A stretch of DNA of 64,000 nt, taken from positions 124,001-188,000 of the forward strand of contig NZ_QUMW01000011.1 of NCBI RefSeq assembly GCF_003387165.1. Direction: 5' to 3'. Positions 1-8,921 of the stretch are shown here, in pieces (the first letter of the stretch is position 1; every line of letters begins with the position of its first letter). The DNA is from Jeotgalicoccus halotolerans. Its GTDB lineage: Bacteria; Bacillota; Bacilli; Staphylococcales; Salinicoccaceae. The notes beneath the pieces were generated by a model, which was not told the origin of the DNA, did no database searches, and was given only the letters and a program-made list of their open reading frames with translations. Both the position numbers and the translations under genes were made by a program.

Positions 1-118
1 TAATCGCATCTTTCTCTTCTTTTGAAAATGCCAGACGGTTATAACCCTCTGAACCGCTGTTGAATGTATTGCCAACGTATTCAAGATTTTCTTTAATACG
101 GTTTATGTTGATCGACAT
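1..118 (-). CDS. N-carbamoyl-L-amino-acid hydrolase / allantoate amidohydrolase family (M20), N-terminal 39 residues only
   Basis: The gene runs off the left edge, so only the start is visible. The peptide begins MSININRIKENLEYV and reaches GYNRLAFSKEEKDA, which matches the N-terminal signature of the hydantoinase/carbamoylase branch of M20 metallopeptidases (a residue pattern like G-x-x-R-L-A-F-S, then acidic residues). That family hydrolyses N-carbamoyl amino acids, allantoate or ureidoglycolate. An AAGGAG ribosome-binding site lies at 130-135 on the minus strand, 11 bases before the ATG. It is the last visible gene of the minus-strand operon and follows the SDR gene by 35 bases. No catalytic metal ligands are inside the visible part, so substrate and integrity cannot be judged. 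Confidence 0.7.
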   Translation of the reverse strand, partial: MSININRIKENLEYVGNTFNSGSEGYNRLAFSKEEKDAI

Positions 119-153
119 GCTGAAATCAGCTCCTTAATAACTTATAGTAATTT

Positions 154-915
154 TTATATCGCTGTCCATCCTGCATCTATCTTAATAGTCTCTCCTGTTA
201 CATAATTTGATAAGTTAGAGGCTAGATACAGTACCCCGCCAACAACATCAGCTGGTTTTGGCAGTTCATCAAACAAAATTCTGCTGTGAACATCTTTTTT
301 AAATTCTTCATCCTCAAACATTTTTGATGTTAAATTCGTTTCAACAAACGTTGGAGCCACTGCATTCACATTAATCTTATACTTGGCCCATTCAACTGCC
401 AATGCTTTTGTCAGCTGCAGCACTCCTCCTTTGCTTGAACCGTATGCCGCTCTTTTTACATATCCTATAAAAGACATCTGCGATGCCATATTAATTATTC
501 GGCCGCCTCCATTTTCTTTCATTTTCTTAGCTGCAGCCTGACACATAAAAAACGATGCTTTTAAATTTGTATCAAGCACTTTGTCCCAGTCTTTTTCTGT
601 AATATCAAACGCATCTTTAGCAATATTAATACCGGCATTATTCACCAGTACATCAATCTGACCATATTCTTCATAAATTTTGTCAATTTTTATATTCAGA
701 GCTGAAACGTCGTTAATATCCAGCTTAATTGCCATATTCTCTTGACTGTAACAGTCTAATTCTTTTTTAGTACTCTCGAGATCTTCAGCATTTCTACCAA
801 TAATGACTACTTTCGCCCCGAGCTTTGAAAATTCAAGAGCAATTTCTTTACCTATGCCCTTGCTTCCTCCGGTTATAATCACAACTTTATCTTTAAGTTC
901 TGTAAAATACTTCAT
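154..915 (-). CDS. SDR family NAD(P)-dependent oxidoreductase
   Basis: A classical short-chain dehydrogenase of 253 residues. The cofactor motif TGGSKGIG is at 15-22, NNAG at 92-95, and the catalytic Ser145, Tyr158 and Lys162 are in place (YGSSK). Such enzymes oxidise or reduce secondary alcohols. The start at 915 is preferred over the longer frame from 957 because GAGGGGTGATG sits 5-7 bases before this ATG and because it begins only 7 bases after the stop of the upstream dehydrogenase. It lies in the LacI-headed operon among four other oxidoreductases, so it probably handles a pathway hydroxyacid or polyol. The substrate cannot be read from sequence; gluconate 5-dehydrogenase or FabG-like names would be generic. 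Confidence 0.88.
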   Translation of the reverse strand: MKYFTELKDKVVIITGGSKGIGKEIALEFSKLGAKVVIIGRNAEDLESTKKELDCYSQENMAIKLDINDVSALNIKIDKIYEEYGQIDVLVNNAGINIAKDAFDITEKDWDKVLDTNLKASFFMCQAAAKKMKENGGGRIINMASQMSFIGYVKRAAYGSSKGGVLQLTKALAVEWAKYKINVNAVAPTFVETNLTSKMFEDEEFKKDVHSRILFDELPKPADVVGGVLYLASNLSNYVTGETIKIDAGWTAI

Positions 916-922
916 TATCTCA

Positions 923-1858
923 TCACCCCTCAGTTTCATCGGTTTTAAGAATTTCAATCAGCACTTTTTCTCTCCTGTTATTTATTTCTCTGGAAGCCTC
1001 TTCTCCCCATTTATAAAATCCTTGGCCATTCTTAGTTCCATACTGTCCCTGTTCTACTAAATTCATAATCGTTTCACCAGAGTAATCTGCCTTGCTCAGC
1101 TCTTTAAATAAGTAATTAGATATCGCTGAGAATACATCTAATCCCCCGAGATCTGCTGTCATTAGAGGACCGGTTACAGGATATCTTCTGCCAATACTGT
1201 GAGTGACTGATGCATCTATATCTTCTTTATCCGCATAGCCGTTATCCAGCAGATATTGAGCTTCACGCAGCATCGCATATTGCAATCTGTTGCCGATAAA
1301 TCCTATTATTTCTTTTTTCATGACAATCGGTTTTTTATTAATCTTTTTCAAAAGTTCCTCTGCTCTTTTAATTGTTTCTTCACTGGTTTCTCCAGAAGGA
1401 ACTATCTCAACCAGAGGAATTAAATGTGCAGGATTCCAAAAATGAGTGACGATAAACTGTTCGGGATATTTAAATTCTGCCGACAATTCAGAAGGGAGAA
1501 ATCCTGATGTATTGCTCGCCAGTACAGCTTTTCTACTCATAAATTTGCTTAATTTATTATACATCTCTTTTTTTATTTCAAGATTTTCAGTAATTGCCTC
1601 AATAATAAAAGTTGCTTCTGAGATTGTCTCTTTAAAACTTGTTTTAAGTTCTATCATACTTTCTATACTTTTTGCCTGGTCATCATTAATTACTTTATTA
1701 TCCACCATTACTTCCAGTTTGGCTTTTATATTCTCTTTTGCGTTTCTAACCGCTTCTTCATCTATGCAATATACTTTTACAGGGTGATGATGCCATGTCA
1801 GCGAGATAACAATGGAATGCCCCATCGTGCCGCTGCCGATTACTGATACCTTTTCCAT
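923..1858 (-). CDS. 3-hydroxyacyl-CoA dehydrogenase family protein
   Basis: A 311-residue two-domain dehydrogenase. The N-terminal Rossmann motif GSGTMG is at 8-13. The catalytic His139 in HFWNP and Glu151 match the His-Glu dyad of the family, followed by a conserved GNRLQ segment and the helical C-terminal domain. The short single-gene form occurs in 3-hydroxybutyryl-CoA, L-gulonate and L-carnitine dehydrogenases, which act on 3-hydroxy acids or their CoA esters. No thiolase or enoyl-CoA hydratase is nearby in the window, so beta-oxidation is not supported. It is separated from the HisD-like gene by 71 bases carrying a perfect stem-loop, and from the SDR by 7 bases. The substrate is unknown. 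Confidence 0.85.
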   Translation of the reverse strand: MEKVSVIGSGTMGHSIVISLTWHHHPVKVYCIDEEAVRNAKENIKAKLEVMVDNKVINDDQAKSIESMIELKTSFKETISEATFIIEAITENLEIKKEMYNKLSKFMSRKAVLASNTSGFLPSELSAEFKYPEQFIVTHFWNPAHLIPLVEIVPSGETSEETIKRAEELLKKINKKPIVMKKEIIGFIGNRLQYAMLREAQYLLDNGYADKEDIDASVTHSIGRRYPVTGPLMTADLGGLDVFSAISNYLFKELSKADYSGETIMNLVEQGQYGTKNGQGFYKWGEEASREINNRREKVLIEILKTDETEG

Positions 1859-1889
1859 TTCCGCACCTCAATTTCTGTAATTCAAATAA

Positions 1890-1917
1890 GACTGCTGAAA
1901 TAAATACTTCAGCAGTC
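1890..1917 (-). terminator. intercistronic stem-loop between HisD-like and 3HCDH genes
   Basis: A perfect 10-bp inverted repeat (GACTGCTGAA / TTCAGCAGTC) with an 8-base loop, followed on the minus strand by a modest TTATTTG tail. It sits inside the operon, so it may be a leaky terminator, a processing or stability element, or the end of one transcription unit. Confidence 0.6.
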
Positions 1918-1929
1918 TCCTTTAGTCCT

Positions 1930-3207
1930 TTATTTGTTACCGTATTTCCTAACACGCAGCAATCCTTGCTCCGCATGACCTGCGAAATTCTCAAGCTGGC
2001 ACAATCTTGCAGCATATTCTCCGATTTTAGCACTTTTCTCATCGGAAGTTATACGCTGATAAGTCACATTTTTTATAAACTTGCCTACCCATAACCCGCC
2101 GGTATACTTAGCTGCTTCTTTTGTCGGCAACGTATGATTTGTTCCGATTACTTTGTCACCAAACGCAACATTCGTTCTCGGACCGATAAATAACGCGCCG
2201 TAGTTTGTCATGTTATCAAGGAAGTAGTCTTCATCTTCCGTAAGTATTTCAACATGTTCATATGCAAGATCATCTGCAACTTTTAATGCTTCTTCATTGT
2301 TTTTAACTAATATAATCTGACCGTATTCTTCCCATGATTGACGTGCAACTTCCCCAGTAGACAACACCTTAAGCTGCCGTTCAAGTTCTTCAACAGTTTT
2401 ATCTGCAACATCTTTGGAAGTTGTAATCAGTACGCCCGGTGATGTCGGACCATGTTCCAGCTGTCCAAGAAGGTCTGTCGCAATCATTTCAGGATCACTT
2501 TTTTCATCAGCAATAATCATGACTTCGGTCGGGCCTGCAAGCAGATCAATACCTACTTTCCCAAATAACTGTCTTTTTGCTTCAGCAACAAAAGCATTAC
2601 CCGGTCCTACGATCATGTCTACACTATTTATTGAATCGGTACCTATTGCCATTGCTCCCATCGCCTGTATGCCTCCGAGAATATATATTTCGTCTGCACC
2701 GGCTTTATGCATCGCATATACAGTTTCTTTAGGTATTTCACCATTGATAGGAGGAGTACATGCAATCACACGGCTGACTCCTGCAACTTTTGCAGTAAGG
2801 ACGCTCATATGTGCGCTTGCTACCATTGGGTACCTGCCGCCTGGAACATAACAGCCGACACTGTTTACCGGTATATTTTTGTGTCCAAGAATAATGCCGG
2901 GTTCCATTTCAATTTCGATGTCTTTCATTGAATTTTTTTGAGCTTCAGCAAATTTTCTAATGTTGCCTTGAGCAAAGGCAATGTCCGTTTTAGTCTGTTC
3001 CGGTATCTGATTAACGATATCCTGAATCTGGTCGTCAGATAATCTAAATGCTTCCGGAGACCATTTATCAAACTGCTCAGAAAGTTCTCTTACAGCTTTA
3101 TCTCCTTCATTTTCAATTTTCTTAAGAGTATTTCTCACTATTCCAGATACTTTTTCGTCTGCAGATTTAATGTCATCAACTGATTTACCCTGTTTCAATA
3201 TTTCCAT
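1930..3207 (-). CDS. HisD-like dehydrogenase, possibly sulfopropanediol 3-dehydrogenase type
   Basis: A 425-residue histidinol-dehydrogenase-family enzyme. The zinc ligands of the family can be aligned: Gln249 and His252 in GQLEHG, Asp351 in [10 protein letters not shown] and His411 in GHAEQG; the general base pair Glu317-His318 is also present. No histidine biosynthesis gene lies nearby, so the role is likely catabolic. The segment [18 protein letters not shown] followed by [12 protein letters not shown] resembles, as I recall, HpsN-type paralogs that oxidise 2,3-dihydroxypropane-1-sulfonate to sulfolactate, rather than true HisD. These enzymes use NAD+ to oxidise a primary alcohol twice to an acid. 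The assignment to sulfonate is inference; another polyol is possible. Confidence 0.75.
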   Translation of the reverse strand: MEILKQGKSVDDIKSADEKVSGIVRNTLKKIENEGDKAVRELSEQFDKWSPEAFRLSDDQIQDIVNQIPEQTKTDIAFAQGNIRKFAEAQKNSMKDIEIEMEPGIILGHKNIPVNSVGCYVPGGRYPMVASAHMSVLTAKVAGVSRVIACTPPINGEIPKETVYAMHKAGADEIYILGGIQAMGAMAIGTDSINSVDMIVGPGNAFVAEAKRQLFGKVGIDLLAGPTEVMIIADEKSDPEMIATDLLGQLEHGPTSPGVLITTSKDVADKTVEELERQLKVLSTGEVARQSWEEYGQIILVKNNEEALKVADDLAYEHVEILTEDEDYFLDNMTNYGALFIGPRTNVAFGDKVIGTNHTLPTKEAAKYTGGLWVGKFIKNVTYQRITSDEKSAKIGEYAARLCQLENFAGHAEQGLLRVRKYGNK

Positions 3208-3224
3208 AATTACACCTCTATGTT

Positions 3225-4388
3225 CTATTTCTCTCTTCCCTCAAGAGCATTTTTATATATTTTTTCTATTTCTGTTTCTCTTAATTCAAGTGGACTTCGT
3301 GCCAGAAGACGTGTTTGTTTTAATGCGTTTTCTGTCAGCAGCTTTATATCCTTTTCTTTAATATTATAATGCTGCAGACTCTCCGGCAGTCCTACTTCTT
3401 TGACTAAGTCGAATAATTTATCTGTTATATCTCTTGAGATTTCCATATTATTTTTACCCTGCGTATCTATTTCAAAAATTGGGGCCAGTTTTGATAATTT
3501 ATTGCTGCATGCTTTAATGATTTCGTCATATACATACGGGAGCAGAACTGCATTTGATTCACCATGGGGTATTTTAAAGTTCCCTCCCAAAGGATAAGCC
3601 AGTGCATGGACCCCAGCACAGCCTGCATTATAAAAACTTAATCCCGCCATTAAACTTCCAAGAGAAAGTTCGTCCTTAGCCGCGTAGTTTGTTTTATCCC
3701 ACACTGCTTCTCTGATATTACGGTAAATTTTTTCAATAGCCCCTGCAGCAAGCGTATCTGTCAAAGGTGTTGCCTCTACTGAAGTAAATGATTCAATTGC
3801 ATGTGTTAAAGCATCTACACCGCTAGCTGCGGCCACTTTAGATGGCAATGAATATGTGTAGAATGGATCTGCGATTGCGTAGTCTGCAATCATCAGAGGA
3901 TCCGTGATTGCATCCTTGCTGTCTCCTGTTGAAAATACTGCGATATCAGTAACCTCAGCGCCTGTTCCTGAAGTCGAAGGCATGAGTATATTAGGTATCT
4001 TTTTGTTCTCAAGTTTCATACCGCCAGTCAGATTCAGGTAGTCTGCAATCCCGCCCTCCTGAGGTGCTACTAACGAAGCAGCTTTTGCAAGGTCAATTGT
4101 GCTGCCGCCGCCGAGTCCAATAATTACATCAGGACCGGCTTCTCTCACTTCTGATACAATTTCATTTCCCTTTTCGACTGACGGCTCTGCCATTACATTT
4201 GTGGAAGTGACATATTCGATTCTTTTCGAATCAAGAATAGCAGTCACTTTATCAATTGCATTGATTTCTTCTAAAATCGGATCGCATAGAAGATAAACTT
4301 TTTCAGCTCCTAAATCATCTAGTATATTTTCTATTTCCTGCGTCGATTCCATTCCATGATATATAAATTTCGGTGAAATCAATTTCAT
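3225..4388 (-). CDS. iron-containing alcohol dehydrogenase
   Basis: A group III metal-dependent alcohol dehydrogenase of 387 residues, the normal length. Visible motifs are [13 protein letters not shown] (cofactor), [12 protein letters not shown], and the metal-binding stretch with Asp in [10 protein letters not shown] and the two histidines of [18 protein letters not shown]. The family oxidises or reduces small alcohols and aldehydes in the cytoplasm with Fe2+ or Zn2+ and NAD(H). It lies 14 bases after the symporter stop and 17 bases before the HisD-like gene, so co-transcription is likely. In context it may make an aldehyde for the aldehyde dehydrogenase at the head of the operon. The exact substrate is not readable. 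Confidence 0.9.
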   Translation of the reverse strand: MKLISPKFIYHGMESTQEIENILDDLGAEKVYLLCDPILEEINAIDKVTAILDSKRIEYVTSTNVMAEPSVEKGNEIVSEVREAGPDVIIGLGGGSTIDLAKAASLVAPQEGGIADYLNLTGGMKLENKKIPNILMPSTSGTGAEVTDIAVFSTGDSKDAITDPLMIADYAIADPFYTYSLPSKVAAASGVDALTHAIESFTSVEATPLTDTLAAGAIEKIYRNIREAVWDKTNYAAKDELSLGSLMAGLSFYNAGCAGVHALAYPLGGNFKIPHGESNAVLLPYVYDEIIKACSNKLSKLAPIFEIDTQGKNNMEISRDITDKLFDLVKEVGLPESLQHYNIKEKDIKLLTENALKQTRLLARSPLELRETEIEKIYKNALEGREK

Positions 4389-4402
4389 TAAAACATCTCC
4401 TC

Positions 4403-5896
4403 TTATTTCTCTGTAACTTCTGTTAAATTATCTTCATTTTTCTTAGTAGTAAGAAGTACTGCAATAACCATAGTAGCCATAGAAATAATTACACCAAGAC
4501 CTGCTGCTGCAAATGGATTGGATACATCAAATCCAAATGGCAGATAAATTATCCAATAGGCTGCTGTACCGACTAATAATGAAATTATTGCTGAAGTTTT
4601 ATTTGCACGTTTCCACAGCGATCCGATAACCAGAGGCCCGGCTGTCGAAGATACAATCCCTCCAATTCCAATCCACATAAATATTGATAAGTACTGCGGC
4701 GGATTCAGCGCAACAATTGCTGCAATAATTAATACGATAGGCGTTGCAATACGACTGATATTTAATTCAATGCGATCTGCTTTTTCTGTAGAAATATTTA
4801 ACTTCGGCACAATTGAAAGTCGGAATAAATCGTTTGCCAATAATTGCGTCAATGATACGACCAGACCATCTGAAGTCGACATTACTGCAGACAATACGGC
4901 AATTGCTAAAAATGCTGCTATAAATGGTGGGAATAATTCTGTGAATAAGGTCGGAATAACTGCATCCGGCCGAATATCAATATCTCCAGGAAGTACTGCG
5001 ATTGCCAGCATTCCTCCAAGACCCATCAAAGGCAGAATTGTTGCAAATACTGTCGTCCACATTAATAATTTTTTAAGATCACGATCGGATTTCACTGCCA
5101 TGAATTTGTTCCCGAGATGCGGCTGAATTGCGAATGGCAAGTGAGCAACAAACAGCAGGAGTACCAGCCATAGAGAACCGTATGTTTCATTTCCTGGTAT
5201 AAACAGTTTGCCGAAATGTCCTTCCGGACGTCTTTCCTGGATTGTTTGAATCATACCGCTGAAACCTCCATCAGCTCCGACAGCAAACACAAAACAAATA
5301 ACGACAACTATAGCAATCAGTACCATCAGCATACCCTGTACAGCATCAGTCATAATATCTGAATGAGAACCGCCCATGAACACATATACACCAATAACTA
5401 CAATGGTAATCAGGATACCGATTTTATAGTCCACACCCATCATAATCTGAAACATCGTTGCTGCTGCAACAAGCTGTGAAATGACATAGAAAATCAGAAG
5501 TGCTGAGATAATCGCAAGTACTACTCTAAGAAAGTTACTGTCGTACCGATTTCCGATAAATTCAGGTATTGTTCTTGTACCTAAAGTATCACCATATTCT
5601 TTAATTGCTTTTGCAAAGAATAGCATCCCGAACACTGTCGCTACAGGATAGAGTAATGGATACCACAGTGACGGCGCACCAAGATCAAATGCCAGACCCG
5701 GCATCCCCATAAATGTCGAACCACTTGAAATACCAGCCGCTATCACGAGGGCAATTGTGATTGGTCCATAACTTGATCGTGCTGTAGCGAAGTCATCATT
5801 ATTATGTGTCTTCTTCATCCCCATAAACCCAAAAGTCATCATCATAACAACGAATGCGATAAGTAAAATCCATGACCAAAATACTACGCTTCCCAT
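4403..5896 (-). CDS. sodium:solute symporter family (SSS) transporter
   Basis: A 497-residue integral membrane protein with about 13 hydrophobic segments and the SSS-type arrangement, including a GISSGSTFMGMPG segment after TM2 and a VLSAVMSTSDGLVVSLTQ segment matching the conserved sodium-site helix. SSS proteins import organic acids, sugars, amino acids or vitamins with Na+. Its ATG overlaps the TAA of a 37-residue membrane peptide by one base, pointing to translational coupling. As the only transporter in the LacI-headed operon it very probably imports the pathway substrate. The family has too wide a range to name that substrate from sequence. Confidence 0.9.
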   Translation of the reverse strand: MGSVVFWSWILLIAFVVMMMTFGFMGMKKTHNNDDFATARSSYGPITIALVIAAGISSGSTFMGMPGLAFDLGAPSLWYPLLYPVATVFGMLFFAKAIKEYGDTLGTRTIPEFIGNRYDSNFLRVVLAIISALLIFYVISQLVAAATMFQIMMGVDYKIGILITIVVIGVYVFMGGSHSDIMTDAVQGMLMVLIAIVVVICFVFAVGADGGFSGMIQTIQERRPEGHFGKLFIPGNETYGSLWLVLLLFVAHLPFAIQPHLGNKFMAVKSDRDLKKLLMWTTVFATILPLMGLGGMLAIAVLPGDIDIRPDAVIPTLFTELFPPFIAAFLAIAVLSAVMSTSDGLVVSLTQLLANDLFRLSIVPKLNISTEKADRIELNISRIATPIVLIIAAIVALNPPQYLSIFMWIGIGGIVSSTAGPLVIGSLWKRANKTSAIISLLVGTAAYWIIYLPFGFDVSNPFAAAGLGVIISMATMVIAVLLTTKKNEDNLTEVTEK

Positions 5897-6009
5897 TATT
5901 TATCCCCCTCATCGACGTCCAGTAACGGTGTTCTAAATATTAAGAAATACATAATGAGCCAAGTTGCAGCGTTAACTGCCAAAATTATATATAGAAAAGT
6001 CATATGCAT
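5896..6009 (-). CDS. small symporter-associated membrane protein, 37 residues
   Basis: A short open frame starting MHMTFLYIILAVNAA, with one membrane segment of about 22 hydrophobic residues and an acidic tail ending DVDEGDK. It starts directly after the stop of the upstream gene (TAA then ATG), has an AAAGGGGATAA ribosome-binding site, and its own stop shares a base with the symporter ATG. Tiny one-helix partners are known next to other Na+ symporters, for example MetS beside MetP in the NSS family, and short accessory proteins are annotated before some SSS genes. A role as symporter subunit or chaperone is inferred from position and topology. The second ATG at 6003 is an alternative start. 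Confidence 0.7.
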   Translation of the reverse strand: MHMTFLYIILAVNAATWLIMYFLIFRTPLLDVDEGDK

Positions 6010-6435
6010 TTATCCCCTTTGTAAAAGTCCATATATTTTGTTCTTTTTGGATATCTTTTTCTTCATTCCTGTCGATTCTTCAACTAAAAATATTTTATTC
6101 CCCACTTCTTCAATCGCATATGGCAGGTAAACAGTATATTCTGTAATTTTCTTTATCTCCGGAAAGCTCCAACTCTTCTTTTGATGTATATAATAGTTCT
6201 TCAGCATCTTCTCTCCGTATTGATCAACATCATAATCCAGGCTGACCGGAAGAGTAATGTCATACTTTTCAGTTTTGAAGTCTTTTAAACTCTCATCGCT
6301 GAATGAAGTCGATGTTTCAATAAGATTTGTTGCTAAAAAGTGCGTTAGTCCTTTTTTTCTCATCAGAGGCAGAGGTTTATATTTTACCTGCCACTCAGAA
6401 ATCAGTACCGGCAAGTTAAATTGTGCATTAGACAT
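6010..6435 (-). CDS. protein of unknown function, 141 residues
   Basis: I do not recognise this protein. It is soluble-looking, basic near the C-terminus (GMKKKISKKNKIYG), rich in Lys, Tyr and Ser, with no signal peptide, membrane segment or metal motif that I can see. It reads like a compact beta-rich domain. The ATG overlaps the stop of the aldehyde dehydrogenase by 8 bases, and its stop abuts the start of the small membrane peptide, so it is a tightly coupled operon member and not a random frame. Position between dehydrogenase and transporter suggests a role in the same pathway, either enzyme or binding protein. No function is assigned. Confidence 0.75.
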   Translation of the reverse strand: MSNAQFNLPVLISEWQVKYKPLPLMRKKGLTHFLATNLIETSTSFSDESLKDFKTEKYDITLPVSLDYDVDQYGEKMLKNYYIHQKKSWSFPEIKKITEYTVYLPYAIEEVGNKIFLVEESTGMKKKISKKNKIYGLLQRG

Positions 6436-7864
6436 ATTTCAAACTCACCATCTTCAGCTGTGACATTTCTTTAATGGCATATTTTATCCCTTCTGTTCCA
6501 TAACCTGAATGACGTCTGCCGTTATAAGGCATGTGATCGAAGCGCACTGTCGGGACGTCATTAATCAGTACCTGCCCGTAATCAAGGTCATTCGAAAGCT
6601 GCAATGCTTCTTCGAAGTCTGAAGTGAAGACACCTGCATTCAGTCCAAAAGAACTGTCATTTAATATCTCTGTAATATTTCTTCCTTTTAAGTTCTCAAT
6701 GACCACAACCGGTCCAAAGATTTCCTGCCTGCATATTTTCATGTCTTCAGTTGTCCCTGTAATAACTGTTGGTTTTACTGAACCTTTATATATCTCTCCG
6801 CCAGTCAGTATTTCTGCACCGCCTTGTTCTGCTTCTTTAATCCACTCAATTATTCTTTGCTGGGACTGACTATCTATCAAATCTGAGTAATCTGTTGTGT
6901 GATCGTTCAAAGGTCCGTATTGAAGCTGTTTTGTTTTCTTCACGATTTCCTCGATAACGCTTTCAAAAACTTCATCGTCAATGAACACCTTCTGCGTGCT
7001 TATACAGGCTTGTCCGTTATATGCAAAAGCACCGTTAACTACTTGCTCTGCAATGTCTTTGATATTTTCCTTTTTCACATTTTTTGAAATATATAGTGGT
7101 GAAGTGCTGCCAAGTTCCAACGTTAGTTTTCTCAGGCCTATTTTGTTTTTAAGAATTTCACCTACTCTGACACTGCCTGTAAACGATAGTTTTTTGATTT
7201 CATCATGTGAAAGTAAAGCATCCGAGACTTTTTCACCATCACCGGTAACAACCTGCATTACCCCTTCCGGCAGACCTGACTGCTCAAGTAAATACTTTAA
7301 AAAATAAGTAGAAAAAGGTGTTTTCTCTGAAGGTTTTACTATAACTGAATTACCAACAGCTAATGCTGGTCCTACTTTATGAATGACGAGATTTAATGGA
7401 AAATTAAACGGAGTCATTGCATATACCACACCAAGTGATTCATACTTTGTAAAAGCATTTCTTCCCCCGCCATTTGCTGCTACATCTAAATTAATATATT
7501 CCCCTTCTAATTTTGATGCTTCAATGCCGGAAAGCTTTAATGTCTGAATCGATCTTTCAACTTCCTGCATAGCAAACTTTACCGGCTTTTTGGCTTCATA
7601 ACTGATAATTTCAGCGATTGTTTCTTTATGTTCTTCCATCAATTTTGTTGTATTTAAAAGAATTTCTGTTCTTTGGTAGAGCGTTGTTTTTCTATACTCT
7701 AAATATTTTTCCTGTGCTGTTTTAACTACATCAGCTAGAGCCGGCTCATCAAAATCATAAATAGTTAAATTTTCCAGAGAACCAATATATTTATATGGGT
7801 ACGTATTCAAATTATATTTTGAAGCTTTCTTAATCTCATTTTCTATAACCTTTGTAATTTCCAT
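6428..7864 (-). CDS. aldehyde dehydrogenase (NAD(P)+), ALDH superfamily
   Basis: A 478-residue ALDH. Motifs in order: FTGSVRVGEILK (cofactor site), LELGSTSPL with the general base Glu, YNGQACIS with the catalytic Cys, EIFGPVV, and a C-terminal oligomerisation strand. Length and motifs fit the lactaldehyde, succinate-semialdehyde and phosphonoacetaldehyde dehydrogenase branch, which oxidises small polar aldehydes to acids. AAAGGGGTGGG precedes the ATG. It is the first gene after the regulator and 54 bases from it; a 34-bp palindrome occupies that gap. It probably oxidises an aldehyde made by the iron alcohol dehydrogenase downstream. The precise aldehyde is unknown. Confidence 0.9.
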   Translation of the reverse strand: MEITKVIENEIKKASKYNLNTYPYKYIGSLENLTIYDFDEPALADVVKTAQEKYLEYRKTTLYQRTEILLNTTKLMEEHKETIAEIISYEAKKPVKFAMQEVERSIQTLKLSGIEASKLEGEYINLDVAANGGGRNAFTKYESLGVVYAMTPFNFPLNLVIHKVGPALAVGNSVIVKPSEKTPFSTYFLKYLLEQSGLPEGVMQVVTGDGEKVSDALLSHDEIKKLSFTGSVRVGEILKNKIGLRKLTLELGSTSPLYISKNVKKENIKDIAEQVVNGAFAYNGQACISTQKVFIDDEVFESVIEEIVKKTKQLQYGPLNDHTTDYSDLIDSQSQQRIIEWIKEAEQGGAEILTGGEIYKGSVKPTVITGTTEDMKICRQEIFGPVVVIENLKGRNITEILNDSSFGLNAGVFTSDFEEALQLSNDLDYGQVLINDVPTVRFDHMPYNGRRHSGYGTEGIKYAIKEMSQLKMVSLKYV

Positions 7865-7885
7865 TTTCCCACCCCTTTATTTAGC

Positions 7886-7919
7886 ACTTCATTTTTGAAT
7901 ACGTATTCAAAAATGAAGT
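7886..7919. promoter_or_regulatory. perfect 34-bp palindrome with LacI-type operator core
   Basis: Every base from 7886 pairs with its mirror up to 7919, centred on ACGT. The core TGAATACGTATTCA has the CG centre and TG...CA ends of LacI/GalR operators, but differs from the cre consensus at two inner positions. It overlaps the last base of the regulator stop codon and lies 21 bases before the aldehyde dehydrogenase ATG. The 12-mer TACGTATTCAAA recurs exactly 100 bp away at 7800-7811 inside the aldehyde dehydrogenase gene. As RNA it would also form a long hairpin, so a transcription-stalling role is possible. Confidence 0.65.
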
Positions 7920-8902
7920 TAAACAGTGCCGCGTTCATATAACTTACAAGGTATCGTTCTTTGAAACTCGTTCTGTTCTCCTTCTTCAATCATTTTGAAT
8001 AATTGTTCTACAGCTATTGAGCTTAAGTGTTCACCTTCCACCGGACCTATAGATGTAAGATTTAAAGAACTATGCCTCAATGTTTCCGTATTATCAATTC
8101 CTATAATTGCTATATCTTCAGGTATTCTGTAATCCATTTTTTGCAGGCAATCGATTAATGTTAAAGCAATCATATCCGTCGCTGCGAATAAAGCAGTCGG
8201 TTTATTCTTGAATGACAGAACTTTGTTGAGCTCCTGCTCAATCAGCTTCGGTTTCTGTTTTGTAATAGATATATTTGAATCACTGTATTTAATATTTAAT
8301 TCATCCAGTGCTTCACAGAAACCTTTATACCTGTTTAAAAAAGTAGATTTTTCAAGTTCACCTGAGAAGAAATGAATATTTGTATGGCCCTTCGAAGCTA
8401 GATACTGAGCTCCAAGATAGCCAGCCTGATAGTTATCAATTTCTACAAAATTCCCGCCATTTTTGTGTTTTCTGTTGAACATTATATAAGGAATACCCAG
8501 TTTCAGCAGCTCATCAAAATACTGACTCTCATAATACATTGACGATAAAATAATTCCCTCTGATTTCTGGCTGAATACCGTTTTGTATAAGTTTTCTCTG
8601 CTGACATCCTCTTCGAAAAACACATTCACAGTAAACCCTTTTTTATATGCTGCATTCACTATCGTTCTTGTAGCCTCTACAAAAAACGGATTATTTAAAG
8701 TTCCGGAAATTAAAGAAATTTGATTTGTTTTATTACTGATTAACGATCTAGCAACAGAATTCGGAATATAATTCAGATCTTTCATAACCCTTTCGACCTT
8801 GTCTCTTTTCACTTTAGAAACAGACTCAGGATTATTGATAACTCTTGAAACAGTCGACTGGGAAACCCCTGCCTTTTTCGCAACGTCTTTTGAAGAAACC
8901 AT
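7919..8902 (-). CDS. LacI family transcriptional regulator
   Basis: A 327-residue repressor. The N-terminus SSKDVAKKAGVSQSTVSRV is the LacI helix-turn-helix, followed by the hinge helix (YIPNSVARSL) and a periplasmic-binding-protein-like sensor domain from about residue 60 to the end. The start at 8902 is chosen because GAGGTGGGAC directly precedes it and because the alternative upstream frame from 8977 adds 25 residues unlike the family and crosses the promoter. It heads the minus-strand catabolic operon and likely represses it, with an effector from the pathway. A promoter and a TGTAAGCG-type operator lie just upstream, pointing to autoregulation or CcpA control. Confidence 0.92.
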   Translation of the reverse strand: MVSSKDVAKKAGVSQSTVSRVINNPESVSKVKRDKVERVMKDLNYIPNSVARSLISNKTNQISLISGTLNNPFFVEATRTIVNAAYKKGFTVNVFFEEDVSRENLYKTVFSQKSEGIILSSMYYESQYFDELLKLGIPYIMFNRKHKNGGNFVEIDNYQAGYLGAQYLASKGHTNIHFFSGELEKSTFLNRYKGFCEALDELNIKYSDSNISITKQKPKLIEQELNKVLSFKNKPTALFAATDMIALTLIDCLQKMDYRIPEDIAIIGIDNTETLRHSSLNLTSIGPVEGEHLSSIAVEQLFKMIEEGEQNEFQRTIPCKLYERGTV

Positions 8903-8921
8903 GTCCCACCTCGTAAATTTA

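Noticed and set aside
1930-3207. Histidinol dehydrogenase of histidine biosynthesis
   Set aside because: No other his gene is adjacent, and the gene sits in a LacI-headed catabolic operon with transporter and dehydrogenases; active-site surroundings resemble HpsN-type paralogs.
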